Part shown: positions 10,224 to 21,599 of the stretch, piece by piece
Layout: each line of letters starts with the position of its first letter
Numbering within the stretch: position 1 is the stretch's first letter
NCBI RefSeq assembly: GCF_026745355.1
Contig: NC_079210.1
Span: forward strand, 28,278,029 to 28,342,028
DNA length: 64,000 nucleotides
Reading direction: 5' to 3'
Origin: Beta vulgaris subsp. vulgaris
Lineage: Eukaryota; Streptophyta; Magnoliopsida; Caryophyllales; Amaranthaceae
Program-made: the position numbers and the translations under genes
Notes under the pieces: model-generated
What the model was told of the DNA's origin: nothing
Database searches by the model: none
What the model saw: the letters and a program-made list of their open reading frames with translations, nothing else

Positions 10224-11069
10224 CAAATAAGGTTAGAACATATTAATGTGATTTTTTGAAAACAATTCACGCCGCGTCGACGGCGATCCATTACATTCAT
10301 CCGTTAAAGCCGCTTCCGTGACAACGCAAACGTTACTGCGATCGCGACTGCATCCGCGATTTTTTTCCTGGTGTATGCCTATAATGCACTAGTTGCAAGG
10401 TCATTACGTGGGATTTGGTTGGGTTAACAGGTAGATTTTCTGATTCTGCTTTTTAACCTGGTTTGTGGTGTCTTTGTTTGAAGATGAGTGCTTTTATTTT
10501 TTTGTGCTGGTATTTACCAGTTGATTATCCTTGAGATATAGTGTTCGTGTTTCCTTCTCCATGTACTTTGAGGACGAGAATAGCTGTACTGTCTCTTTCA
10601 TGTGCACAATCTTTGAGAAAATGGTTAAAGAACAACTTTTGGCTATAGTTTAAGTGATAGATGGTACGACTCCACCGAAGGGGATAATGCTCTGTCTTCA
10701 TAATTGCTGCCTTTTCTGTTTATATTCTAAGCATTAATCTCTTGGTTTGTTGAAGTAAACTTGGGCTGTCCGTTATGAGTCAATGATCTTTTCATAGGTG
10801 AATGTAAAGGAGCTTTCCTATGCGAAGCCCTGGGAGACTGAATTTTTTCTCACATCATTTCTTTTCTGCTAGATGCTATTTGATATAACTATACAAGTAA
10901 TGACGATAGTCCACCAAGCTGTAGTAAGCAAGATGTCAAACAATATCTAATTTCTGGCTTGATGAACCTTATGAAGTTTTTACATATTCATTGAAGTTTT
11001 GGTTTCTTACACGATCCACATTTTGTGAATTGTGCTCATCTATTGAATCTATTGGTATTGTTATATTAG
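10224..11069. other. Intron or intergenic DNA between copia and DUF455 exons
   Basis: The stretch holds a short GC-rich, CG-rich patch at about 10,267-10,370 (many CGCG/TCGCG words), unlike the AT-rich surroundings and resembling a small repeat fragment. The rest is T-rich like a plant intron. I could not find the upstream DUF455 exons here, although the exon at 11,070 starts with a clean acceptor. Confidence 0.45.
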
Positions 11070-12390
11070 GAGGCCAGGGGACTCGATGCAGGACCACGAC
11101 TTGTGAAGAAGTTAATTGGTTTTGGGGATAAACGAACATCTAGTATAGTAGCTAGAATCGCTGACGAAGAAGTTGCACATGTTGCTGTTGGAGTGTACTG
11201 GTTCTTCTCAGTTTGTCAAAAGATGGGACGAGTCCCTTGCTCCACTTTCAAAGGTAATAATTTAATTTTCATGTTTGTAGACATGTATCTAATAAGTAGC
11301 AGTTCATAATCTATCTTTGATTTCTTCATTAGGTTTAATAGACTCCCTTTTTGTGCTGATAATGCTGACTTGTGATGCAGACCTGTTGAAGGAATATGGT
11401 ATAGAAGTAAAAGGACCCTTCAATTATTCAGCTCGAGATGAGGCTGGCCTGCCCCGCCATTGGTAAGTCAAATTGTGAAAGGGCTTAATCAGCAAATTGA
11501 TTCTGCACCATTGATACGTAACAACTGATATTCTTATTGATGAAGTGAACTACACTTCTTTTTGAAATAAATCAATTCAATTATGCTATAATTATTAGCC
11601 CTTTCTTCCAATTATCCAGCTCTAGATTAGGCTGGCCTACCCTGACATTGGTAAGTCGCATTGTTCTAGTGTCATTGTTAGGTGAATTGATTTTGCGGCA
11701 ATGATACAAATGTGACTGAAATATTTTTTTCTGTCCATTCTGTACCACCTGGAAATACTTGAGGTCTCCTTGTAATTAACTACACATTCATGACCAAACC
11801 AGCATCCCTAAACGCTTCTCACTGTAATTTTGGTAGGCGATGACAGCTTTAACACTTGTGTCCAACAAATACTTTTCATTAGTATACATTTGGCTTTCTT
11901 GATTCATTTTTATTACTGTTCAATAGCATAGCTTATGTTACTGTTGTACTCATTTAACATCCAGATTTGTCGGTACAAATGATATTGAATATAAATTTGG
12001 TTAACAAAAAGAAAAACACCCGATTGTTTAATAGAGAACCATAACTATTGAAGTTTACAAGGAATAACTGGTGTCAAATATAGAGATCCAATTTCATTAT
12101 TACTACCGTAATTTATGAGTGGCACGAAAACATTATTTATCAATTTGTTGACTGAGTTATGCCTCTGATTTCCAGGTATGATTCATCATCAACAGATGAG
12201 CAGAGCAAAGAACAGCTATCTGAGGTCTGTTATCTGTGTGTTAGTGATCTCATAATTACATGAGCTTTACTATTTGACATTATGGTAACAAAGAATCCAT
12301 TATCCACATTCTTTATAGGTATATGAGAGGCTTGCGCATATTATCACGATGGAGAATGAGAATGCTAATTCAAGCAGCCATTCTGGATGA
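11070..12390 (+). CDS. DUF455 (ferritin-like) family gene, last four exons only
   Basis: Four exons with GT-AG introns join in phase: 11,070-11,253, 11,381-11,462, 12,176-12,224 and 12,319-12,390 (stop TGA). The first reads EARGLDAGPRLVKKLIGF and then ADEEVAHVAVGVYWF. The EARGLD, EE..H and later KGPFN motifs match the C-terminal half of the DUF455 family, uncharacterised proteins of the ferritin-like fold in bacteria and plants. The EE..H residues fit a di-iron type site, but no reaction is established. The tail after LPRHW is plant-specific and hydrophilic. The N-terminal half is not present between 10,224 and 11,069, so either earlier exons lie left of the window with the copia element in an intron, or the gene was truncated. 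The visible exons have no internal stop. Confidence 0.78.
11600..11665 (+). pseudogene. Decayed duplicate of a DUF455 exon end
   Basis: About 188 bp downstream of the second visible exon, the intron contains a diverged copy of its last codons and its donor: AATTATCCAGCTCTAGATTAGG, then ...CATTGGTAAGTCGCATTG. A TAG has replaced a sense codon. Similarity continues into the intron. It looks like an old local tandem duplication that is now intronic. Confidence 0.7.
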
Positions 12391-12424
12391 CTACTAAATG
12401 CAAACTCCCAAACTGTACAAGAGA

Positions 12425-12632
12425 TGGTCCCTATTTTTTTTAAAAAAAAATTGATAGGAAGAATTCTTTTGGGCTGTTCTTCCACATGCCTCCACCCAGA
12501 TGTCCATTATAAGCCAGACACCTCCAACCTCATCCCCTTTTAAATCTTAAGCAAATGTTTTGGGGTAAAAATTGAACCCTAAATCTTGCTAGAAAAGATG
12601 GAAAAGCTCACCACTTGAGCCAACCATGGGGA
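12425..12632 (-). mobile_element. tRNA-derived SINE
   Basis: Read on minus, it starts with a GGTTGGCTCAAGTGGTGAGC head containing an RNA polymerase III A-box. An AGGGTTCAATTTTTACCCC B-box follows about 40 bases later, then a unique body (GTGTCTGGCTTATAATGG) and a T/A-rich tail near 12,430. Size (about 200 bp) and order fit plant SINEs. Target duplications are not clear, so the ends are approximate. Confidence 0.65.
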
Positions 12633-12639
12633 AGTATAC

Positions 12640-13047
12640 TAATTCTTCCAACCTTGTAAAAACATTATCACTTTCCTTTTCTGGGGTGGCAAAGTTTGGA
12701 GGGTTGGTGGATGTAGGCGGCACAAGTGAACAAGTCGACGCCGGAAGTTTTCACAGCTAGATATCGTGAAGAATTTTGTACTCAAGTGTAAATTATTGCC
12801 GGTCATATGGAACTTTCATGCTCTGCTTCCTTGGACATGACCTTTGATGGTGTTTTTCTTTGCCATTTTCTTTTTTATAGGCACATGGTGTACTGTGCAC
12901 GTGCTGGGGTAAAGACTGCTCATAGAAGCTAGTCTATTATGTTTTCATCCAATTTGAAAACGTGGATACTACTCATACTAGTTGTATTACTTGTATACGG
13001 AGTAAGTTCCAACCCAAACATCATCAGGAAACATGGATTGTCCGTTG
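12640..13047. other. 3' flank of the DUF455 gene, no feature seen
   Basis: Mixed-composition DNA with no open frame longer than about 60 codons and no recognised repeat. The small plus-strand frame at 12,939 runs into the following MITE and is not convincing. Confidence 0.5.
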
Positions 13048-13049
13048 TA

Positions 13050-13328
13050 CTCCCTCCGTTCCATAATATAGTGTCTATCTCATTTGGTGATTCAAACATT
13101 AAAATTTTTGAACGGTCAAACTTTTAAATCTTTGATGAATATTTTCATTTGTATATATATAAAAACATATTCATGTGAGATCTTGTTAGATTCGTTTTAA
13201 TGTGTAGTTTCATAATATCAATTTTTCATATTTTTTATTAATACGAAATCAAAAATATTAAAGGTCAAAGTTACGTTTTGGAGACCGTGTAAAAAAGAAA
13301 CAAACACTCAATTATAGGATGGAGGGAG
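13050..13328. mobile_element. Stowaway-type MITE (Tc1/mariner)
   Basis: The ends are inverted repeats, CTCCCTCCGTTCCATAATA on the left and TATAGGATGGAGGGAG on the right. They are flanked by TA dinucleotides at 13,048-49 and 13,329-30. The interior is AT-rich with no coding. The CTCCCTCCGT end and TA duplication are diagnostic of plant Stowaway MITEs. Confidence 0.9.
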
Positions 13329-13330
13329 TA

Positions 13331-14019
13331 CTAATTTAGGTTGGTTAGTGATGGTAGGCGGTAAGAGCATGAGCAATGGGTTGTTTGGTCTTGGTTGGTT
13401 TTTGAGTTTTTTTTCTCTCTTCTTTTCCCCTTCTTACACATCACACCCCACTAAAACTCTTACCAACTCATCTTTTTTTTCTCACAATGGTTTAGTTGGT
13501 ATTACTTGATTTTTCTATTTTTCTCTCCTACTTTTACCAAACTCCATCATATACTCTCTTTTTTTTATTCAATGTTTATTTTTATATGATATAGATGATT
13601 TAAATTAATAAAAGCTAATTAAATTACGTTAAATTAGATTATGTTAAATTAATTAAATCACGTTACAAGCTAATTAGCTAATTAGCTTATGTTAAATTAA
13701 ATTAGCGTTAACTTGAGATTATAGTAACTATGTGTTAATTAGCTTACGTTAAACTAAATTACGTTAACTTGACATTATAAATTAAAAACAACGAACACGT
13801 TACATAAGATAGATAATTTAAAAAACACACATATATCAAATTTAATACATAAAGATACCCTTTAAAGAGATATTTTATGACGATAATTTTCTGGTCGCTG
13901 CTGGCTTGCGGTTGGCCGAAGACAAAGTTATAACGCAAATTTTCTCAAGTAAAATTACCCATCCAAGGTCTTTGCTTTGCTAACATTTTGTATGGGTTTC
14001 TTTTTTCATGAAACTTCTG
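13331..14019. other. AT-rich spacer with short TTAGCTTACGTTAAA-type repeats
   Basis: From about 13,610 to 13,770 the words TTAGCT, ACGTTAAA and TTAATTA recur many times in both orientations. No gene is seen. An earlier block (13,370-13,560) has a GAGCATGAGCAATGGG start typical of plant MITE ends, but no matching inverted end was found. Confidence 0.5.
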
Positions 14020-15300
14020 CTGAATCCGTCCTAAAGAGATCTTTGATGGGAGACATCAGTATGTCTAGGTACACATACTCCCTTTGTAAAGAAATCTGTT
14101 TTTTTATGATCATTGCCTTCTGCAGCTTGGAGGAAGATTCCTTGTGCTAGAAGAGCGGCTAGAACATGCCAATTTTCCTTGGCCAAGAACTTTCGTCCAG
14201 ATTTGAGGCCATATTTTGGACTTAGGATCCTTACAGAAGGAAGGCGGCCACTCCGGCCGTCTTTCCTTGATGAGAGTTCTTCGTCCAAGATTGGATCCTC
14301 TTTTTGGACGAAGGCTTCCTCCAGAAGGAAGACGACCAAAACTGGTTGGCTTTTCCTGTCGGATTACTTCTTCAGGTTCGAGTCGTCCAATCCATAACAT
14401 GCTGACTTATTTCTGTCGACTTCCTTTTTCAGATGACCTTCGTCTGAAGAACGAGATCTAGCTGGACAAACAATTAGAATCACTCTTCCTAGGCCAACTT
14501 CTTTTTGTGCTTAAGCACGACCTTTCCTTGTGGCCGACTTGCTTAGGCAATCAATGGGCGTCAACGTTTATTTTACTTCTCTTTTCTTCCTGCCTTTTTA
14601 GACATTTATGTTTCCGACTTGTTATTTTTGCTTAGAAAAATTCCCAACGTCCAAGGCGTTGGCAGGATAGCAGGCGACCGCCAAGAAACGACCATCAATG
14701 ACCGGGGATCAACCCCTTCCCAAAAAATCCAAAGGCTTTACGCCAAGAAAAAGCAGATCGTCCGCCTACCCAGAAGGTTAAGAAGCCTCTTAAGATGGTC
14801 GATTCAACGACTATGTTCCCATTGTCGGGGATGACACCAGTGCCCCAACTTTTACTTCTATAATTGCCACGCAACCGGACGCTGCTGAGCTTATGTCACA
14901 TAATCCAATCGTGGCCAAGGCGATGAACGAACAGCCGGACGCGGCTGATAAAGAAGGCTCGACCTACAGTGGCCATGTTGATCGGGTTGTGTCCCAAATG
15001 CCATCGTCTTACTGATTTTCCTCTTTTTCCTCGGGTGAGTCATACTACTCAAACGTAGTTAAGACACTGCGAGTTGGCGGACGTCCAATGAGTCCGTCCA
15101 ACAGACTAGCAGTAGTCAATCTCATCAGAGACACTGATTAGGCAAAAATGACATTGACCGACCGTGATAAGCTCAAGCAGGAGCTTTTCAAGTGCTTCCT
15201 AGAATCCTATATTAAGGGTGTGAGGGGTGCATCTTTTAGGCATGTAGGTTACATGTCTCAGCTTATTGCTGAGCTACATTTTTCTTTGCCGTTTTGCTTT
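14020..15300 (+). pseudogene. Decayed fragment of a Tat-element antisense gene region
   Basis: A GCTTAG acceptor at 14,635 is followed by AACGTCCAAGGCGTTGGCAG, closely matching 3,482-3,500 of the young Tat-like element. At 15,218-15,277 a GVRGASFRHVGYMSQLIAEL segment matches the second exon-like block there. TGGACGA-type words and Lys/Arg-rich coding occur throughout. Stops and frame changes are frequent. No LTRs belong to it here, so this is a truncated relic. Other open frames in 14,031-14,834 on both strands are chance frames. Confidence 0.55.
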
Positions 15301-15304
15301 TATA

Positions 15305-16445
15305 TGTTGTATTCACGGTTTCAATGATGACAAATAATATTATTGAGTCTAGGAAATAAATTGAGTCTAGGAAATTAATTGCATGTGTAAATTAAGTTTT
15401 CATATTGTCTTGAGTATAATTTATTTTATCATAACTTGTGTAGAAATGGTTATGAGTTTAACCTAGTCAAGTTATTTAAATAAATTATTTAATTTGCTCG
15501 AAATATTGAGTGTTATAAAATTGCTAACCTAATTACATGGAATATTATTTTGCATAAAATTATATCCATGCTATTAGAAAGAGTATGTGTTTACTGCTTC
15601 CTTATAGATTGCGTGGACTGAAGTTAAGCGTAACAAATCCTAACTCGCTAAAGTCTATTGCGAAGAATACTAAAACCACGCTGTTGCTCTTCGATTCTAG
15701 GGAGTCAGTTCCTAGAAGCTTGGAGGAGTAACCAACTACCCAAGAAGATAGCGCACAACTAACCAACTGCTGACACTATGGAAAAGTGGTTGGATGTTCA
15801 TGGGTTTAGTGGAGGAAAATTAGCGTCGATAATGGGGGCATTAACGGATAGATCATGGGTGAGTTATAACACCCACATCTATGTAATGGAGCAAATGTAG
15901 GGGCTGCTGAAGATCTCCTATATATGGCGCAATAACGAATTAGAATTTTCGTACAACTTCCCAGATTTATTTGTAATATTTTATAATGAAGTTTATTCTC
16001 GGTTTTATTACTCTTCAAGCAATTATTCTTGTAATACTTTTCGAGTGTGGATTGAGAGAATAAAAATCTTGTATTCAAGAGTGAGAAAGAGAAAGAGAAA
16101 GAGAAAGAGAAAGAGAAAGAGAAAGAGAAGAGAGAAAGAGAATCCCCTCAAAAAAAAAAAAAAAAAAGAAGAGAGAAGAGAAGACTTCTAGTGAATTCAA
16201 GTAAGGATAGTCACGTGTTTAGGGGGAACAAGTGACTGGGAACTGGTTCCTAGAGGAACTAAGTGAGGATTAAATATAATAAGTTGTAAGAACTATTATA
16301 AATAAAAGAGCAAATTTTCTTCCTAAAGAATTGAGGAAGAGAACCTTGTTAAAAGGATCTTCGTGTGTTCTTCCTTATTGCCACTTCTCTATATTAGCTT
16401 TTGAATTAGTTTATCTGTGAAAAATTAGAAAATCTCCCCAACTAC
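15305..16445 (+). repeat. LTR-like block, possibly a solo copia LTR
   Basis: The block starts TGTTGTATTCACGGTTTCAA and ends CCCCAACTACA, with a TG...CA frame. It has no coding, and CAATTCACCCCC directly at its right edge resembles the margin of SIRE-type copia LTRs. No second copy or target duplication is visible. It contains a GAGAAA microsatellite. The call rests on end motifs and general look only. Confidence 0.35.
16080..16166. repeat. (GAGAAA)n microsatellite followed by poly-A
   Basis: About nine GAGAAA units at 16,084-16,140 are followed by a run of about 18 A at 16,150-16,167. Simple-sequence DNA. Confidence 0.9.
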
Positions 16446-16880
16446 AATTCACCCCCTACCTCGGAGTGAGATTTGGACGATTGCTACTGAGACTGAGATG
16501 TTTGAATCAATTTTAGATAATTGGGCAAGAATGTTGAATATCAACGAACTCAATATCTCTTCTCCTCGAAATTTTTTTTACTTTACTTCTACTCAGGGTG
16601 TAAGAACTTTTTTGTAATATATTTTTATGTTGTTGAATTCTTTATCTTTACATGCATCATTCATCATAATATGAGTTCTTATGTTGCAGGCTGCATTATT
16701 CCATGTGCTTGAAGATCAAACTGATGCTAAACGCATTGATGATTTGATCGCATGTTGGAAGTTTCAAATCGAAGAGTTGAATAACATTTCAACATTGGAT
16801 GCTGGTGTTGAATTAGTGAGACAAATTCTATTTTTGAAATTATGATGAAGGCATTTCTTAGTATAGATTGACAAATATAT

Positions 16881-17119
16881 AGTGTGTTTTATATGATATA
16901 GTGCTTTTAGATATCATATAGTGGATTTGTTTATGATATAGTGTGTGTTAAAATGATATAGTGTGCGTTAAAATGATATAGTGTATGTTAAAATGATATA
17001 GTGTATGTTAAAATGATATAGTGTATGTTAAAATGATATAGTGTGTTTTTGGATAGTGTATATTGATATGATATAGTGTATGTTAAAATGATATAGTATA
17101 TGTTAAAATGATATAGTGT
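16881..17119 (+). repeat. ATATAGTG array A1
   Basis: Copies of a motif of about 20 bp, AAAATGATATAGTGTATGTT, are mixed with shorter ATGATATAGTG spacings. All copies have the same orientation as in arrays A2 to A5. The array lies in an intron of the Ulp1-like pseudogene. Confidence 0.88.
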
Positions 17120-17520
17120 AGTTTATTCTTCTTTTCATTTTGTACGTTTTTTCCCTATTTTGCTGAAAGGAGGTAATCATTTTGTCCTGTTTGTGCTGGA
17201 CACAAAGAAAAGGACTGTTTTCTATATTGACAATAAGATTTGGGATGATGATGAGGAATATAAGAAAATGATGGAGACTCTCAGTTCAATCATTGCTGAT
17301 GGAGTTTCAAGTCTTTTCCTGCATTATAAAATCCCACAATCTCAAGGTGATGATATGGGTTTATGGAGAATGACATAAGTCAAAGGAAGCTGGAAAAAAG
17401 GTGCATATAATTTGGACTGTGGTGTGTACATACTTGTCCATATGCTACTTTTTGAAGCCTCGAAAGAGTTTGAATGCCCATATTTGAACGATGTAAGTTT
17501 AATATAATTATTTTTAACTG

Positions 17521-17534
17521 AGTTATCTATTTAT

Positions 17535-17580
<46 letters not shown>
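17521..17580. repeat. (TA)n microsatellite
   Basis: TATATA run with one break, inside the last intron of the Ulp1-like pseudogene. Confidence 0.9.
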
Positions 17581-17583
<3 letters not shown>

Positions 17584-18054
17584 TTTTACTTATTTAATTT
17601 ATTTTCAGGAGAAGATTAGAAAAGCAGCAAGAGTCTCCTTGTGTGGTTGCATGATTTTTTCTGATCTGAATAAGAATAGAAGTGAGCTTGTGAAGAAGGT
17701 GATATTATTCAGACCAAAGAGATCAGAGACTGTTGCTTTTATTGAAGAAAATAAAAGGAAGAAAGCTGAAGAGAGTAAGAGGATTGAAGATGAGTTGAGA
17801 CAAATAATGTAGCAGGAGAAGAAGAAGAAACAAGTTGAGGATGGAAAGAAGAAGAAGACAGGAAAGAAAAAGTTAACTGTCAAATTTGGAAAGTAAAACT
17901 ATATTGATGTATTTCATTCATTTTACAAACAATGTTACTAATCTAGTACTAGGTTGGTGTTGATATAATAGGTTTACAAACAATGTTTCTTTATGTAATT
18001 ATGTAGTCTTGAATGATTTTAGAAATAGTGTTAGTATTCTAACAGTAGTTTTAA

Positions 18055-18515
18055 ATGATATAGTGTAGTTTTCAATAATATAGTGTTATTCTATATGATA
18101 TTGTGTATATTCTATATATAGTGTTATTCTATATATATCATTCTATAGTGTGCGTGAAAATGATATAGTGTAGTTTTCAATGAATAGTGTATATTGATAT
18201 GATATAGTGTATGTTAAAATGATATTATGTTAATGTTGGGTTTGTGGCTATGATAGTTGTAAAAATTGAATAATGTCTGTTTTGATATAGTGTATGTTAA
18301 AATGATATAGTGTGCATTAAAATGATACAGTGTATGTTAAAATGATATAGTGTGCTTTAAAATGATATAGTGTGCGTGAAAAGGATATAACGTATGTTAA
18401 AATGATATAGTGTATGTTAAAATGATATAGTGTATGTTAAAATGATATAGCTTATGTTAAAATAATATAGTTTATGTTAAAATGATATAGTGTTATTCTA
18501 TATGATATAGTGTAC
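18055..18515 (+). repeat. ATATAGTG array A2
   Basis: Same motif as A1 with regular TTAAAATGATATAGTGTATG units at about 18,180-18,490. It separates the 3' end of the Ulp1-like gene from the 3' end of the FAR1-type transposase. Confidence 0.88.
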
Positions 18516-18700
18516 TTTTACTTGTTGACATATAGAGTATAACAAATTAGTAATTTGTGTAAATATAATGGGGAACACAGCAGGTGTGTATAAATATAAT
18601 GGGTTTACAAATAGTTTTTCATAAGAATTTATTTATATAATGTATTTCATAACTATATCAAATGATTAAAAACATTGCATAGTTCTCTTGGTAAAGTATT

Positions 18701-19901
18701 TTAGAACAGATGTTCTTTTGGAGTTATACTTCCAAACTCCTTGTGTCTTTTTTTCCCTTCTTTTGATGCCTTCTTGTATAAATCGTAGTGTCCTTTTATT
18801 CGCTTGTTGTATCTTCCTTTTGTGACTGCTCTATCTGGATCCAAGACTGTTGGTATTGGTGGTGATTTTTGTGCGTTGTTTTCTTGACTCTCATTAGCTT
18901 GTTATGCTGCAGCTGCTTCTTGTAATGCTTTCTCATGAGCTTTAGCTTTTTCTGCTGATGTTTTTGCTTCTTCAATCTTTATTAAATTCTTCAACTTTTG
19001 AATTTGTTTCCTTGAAAGTTTCCTTTATCACTGCTCTAGCTGGTTCTATTATGTGGCTCTTTAATATGAGGTTGTACCTTATGGCATTAATGTGTTAGTA
19101 TATAGACGAACATATAGTGGATTTTTATGTGAATGTGTTTATAGATCATATAGTGTATTTGTGTGTGATATATATAGTGTAGATAATATATAGAGTGGAT
19201 TTCTATGTGATATAGTGTGTTTACAAATCATATAGTGTATTTGTATGTGATATAGTGTGTTTATAGATCATATAGTGTATTTTTGTGTGATATAGTGTAG
19301 ATATAGTATTAGACAAACATATAGTGTATTTCTATGTGATATAGTGTGTTTTAAGATCATATAGTGTATTTGTGTGTGATATAGTGTATTGTTGTTCTGC
19401 TGTATAGCGTGTTTACATACCTCCTTATCATGTGCAACCTCCATGGTGTTTATTTCTCCTTTTTCTCTCTTTTCATTATCAAATTTCTCCCAAACTTCTT
19501 TTTTTGCAAATCTTGTCCACCTTGATGATATGTATTTCTTTGGAATTTTTCGGACAAAATGTAAGTGTAGAACTCTTATGGCATGAAAGCACAACCAACC
19601 TGATTCTTCAAAATTTCTGCATCCACACTCAATTGTCTTCTCTAGGTAATTGAAGGAGACTTGTTGAGAAGAACCATCAGTGCCATTGAGGAAAACTCTG
19701 TATGTCAGAATGTTCCTCTGTGTAACAACTAATTCAATTGCACTTGCCATTGCATGTTTGAATTCGTCCTCGAAATCTCTGAAAAGAGTATGTGTGTACT
19801 GTGAAGCAGCATGTTTTAATAGTGGACTCATGCAGAGATCTGATTTTGGTATTCCTTTGTACAGTCAAAATCATCCCTTTCTTCCTGTCTTCTCCACCTT
19901 A
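18701..19901 (-). pseudogene. FAR1-type MULE transposase, C-terminal part with SWIM zinc finger
   Basis: This is the 3' half of the gene whose 5' half is at 25,892-27,330; a CACTA element separates them. At 19,415-19,831 the minus strand reads SPLLKHAASQYTHTLFRDFE, then a SWIM zinc finger (ECGCRNFEESGWLCFHAIRVL, CXCX8CXH), then FVRKIPKKYISSRWTR, all typical of FAR1/FRS-like transposases. After an intron holding array A3 the last exon (about 19,060-18,701) has PDRAVTKGRYNKRIKGH and a stop at 18,701. There is a frame change shortly after the insertion point and stops in the last part. FAR1-like transposases bind the element ends and cut DNA in the nucleus; the domesticated relatives are transcription factors. 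Confidence 0.8.
19085..19395 (+). repeat. ATATAGTG array A3
   Basis: Units here are longer and less regular (GATATAGTGTATTTGTGTG, ATCATATAGTG). They lie inside the transposase gene between its SWIM exon and its last exon. Same orientation as the other arrays. Confidence 0.85.
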
Positions 19902-19919
19902 CACTACAAAAAAAATTGG

Positions 19920-20570
19920 ATATAGAGGCACATCATCTGGCTGAGTTGCCTCTGAAACCCCCTTTTAGCATCACATAACCATAGTTGCCTCTAAATTATA
20001 TGGTTTTTAGTGTCAAATATATTCTGGTGCCTCTAAAGATACATTTTAGCATCACATGTATGTTGGTTGTCTCTAAAACCATGTTTTTAGCATCACATGA
20101 ATATTAGTTGTTCTAAATCCATATTTTTAGCATCACATAAGTTTAGTTGTTTCTAAAGCCATTTTTTTTAGCATCAACTGTAGTTAGTTGCATCTAAAGC
20201 CATGTATTTAGAGTCACATGAATTTAGTTGTCTCTAAAGCCATTTGTTTTAGCATTAATTGTATTTAGTTGTCTCTAAAACCATGTATTTAGCGTCACAT
20301 GAATTTAGTTGTCTCTAAAGCCATTTTTTTAGCATCGAGTGTGTTAGTTGTCTCTAAAGCCATGTATTTAGCATCCCATGAATTTAGTTGTCTCCATAGC
20401 CCTTAATTTTAGCATCAATTGTAGTTAGTTGTCTTTAAAGCCATGTATTTAGTGTCACATGAATTTAGTTGTCTCTATATATAGCCATTTTTATCGGCAT
20501 CACATAATTATTGTTGTATTCTAAAGATATTTTTTGTGCCACGTGAATTGTGCTTGGAGCGGAACTAACA
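19920..20570. repeat. Left subterminal repeats of CACTA element
   Basis: Diverged units of about 55-60 bp alternate AGTTGTCTCTAAAGCCATTT with TTAGCATCACATGAATT-type sequence. Short repeats next to the ends are the transposase-binding regions of CACTA elements. Confidence 0.85.
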
Positions 20571-20929
20571 TTTTGAAGCTGACTGATTTTATATTTCTAA
20601 GATTATTGCGAAAAGAGAAATAAAAAAAAAGGAGAAAGAAGTCATGGAAAGTCGAATATTTAAACTTTTACAATCCAATGATATATTAGATCCTCTAACG
20701 CTTAACTTACCAAAACTTTTAGAATCCAATGAATATATTAGAACCTGTAACTCTAATAAACTATATTAAGTGATCCTCAAATATTTTAAACAACTAGATA
20801 TGTTATTAAAATTCTACAGAAAATTCGGCAGAGTTTCCTTTGTAATACGGACCGCCTAAAACTTAATTTAGGACTCGCGTCCGATTCATAATCCTGTATC
20901 CTCAATACCCAAACAGTAAACTTTAATTT

Positions 20930-21480
20930 ACAAACTCAACAACATGAGAACACAGAAGCATAACAGCGGCACAACAACATAAGAATAACAGCAGCCAGAT
21001 CAACATCAGAATAGAAGCATAACAGCAGAACTTGAACTTGAACCATTGTTATTGGAAAAAACAGTATATGAACCACTAACAAAACCATACTCTTAGAAAC
21101 AAACCCATAATACACTAAAACATAACCTTAGAACACAATAACCATTATTAGTGGAAAAAAAACCAGTATATGATCCTGAACATAGAATATATAAAAACCA
21201 GTATATTAACTTCAACTTGAACAGCAGAACAAGAACAGCGCAGCAGAAGCAGAACAATAAGCATAGAAGCTGCAGGAGAACACACAGCAGACAGAACAAC
21301 AACATCATAGCGCTGCAGCAGAACAGCAGCAGAACAACAACAGCAGACCAGCAGCAGAACAGCAGCATAGCAGCAGCAGCAGCAAACAACGCAGCATAGC
21401 AGCAGCAGCAACAACGCATAGCAGCATAGGAGCAGAACAACAGCAGCATAGCAGCAGAACAACAACGCAGTAGAATAACC
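20930..21480. repeat. CAG/ACAACAG-rich low-complexity tract
   Basis: Imperfect AGCAGCAGAACAACA repeats. The minus-strand Cys/Leu-rich and plus-strand Gln/Asn-rich open frames across it are artefacts of the composition. Confidence 0.85.
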
Positions 21481-21599
21481 ATTATTATAGAGTCACCAAT
21501 GATTTTTAAAAAAAAAGAAAAGATAAGGAGAAACCTTGGTCACCTCTAATACTGATATCTAACAAATATCTTTAATCTTCAACATCATTGTGTTTTTTC

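Larger units (their letters stand above)
16446..17896 (+). pseudogene. Ulp1-like cysteine protease (peptidase C48) in MULE-like region
   Basis: Exon-like segments run on plus. 16,446-16,601 contains FESILDNWARMLN. 16,691-16,846 (after TTGCAG) contains RIDDLIACWKFQIEEL. The protease core is at about 17,160-17,492 and a Lys-rich tail at 17,609-17,896. Catalytic residues of the Ulp1 family are visible: His in GGNHFVLFVLD (17,178), Asp in FYIDNK and Cys in LDCGVYILVHM (17,418). The donor at 17,492 (GAT/GTAAGT) and acceptor at 17,608 are clean. In-frame stops at 17,376 (TAA) and about 17,811 (TAG) break it. Array A1 of the ATATAGTG motif fills the intron before the core. Ulp1 enzymes remove SUMO-like tags; such genes are often carried by plant MULEs. 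The 5' start is lost at the LTR-like block. Confidence 0.75.

Noticed and set aside
14031..14834. Several open frames on both strands (60-102 codons)
   Set aside because: They overlap each other and a decayed Tat fragment; none has a recognisable domain beyond the block at 14,636.
16881..17119. Possible CRISPR or telomere-like repeat
   Set aside because: The ATATAGTG motif is short and degenerate with no fixed spacer, and differs from the plant telomere unit.
21093..21482. Cys/Leu-rich minus frames and Gln/Asn-rich plus frame
   Set aside because: They are produced by the CAG-type low-complexity tract.
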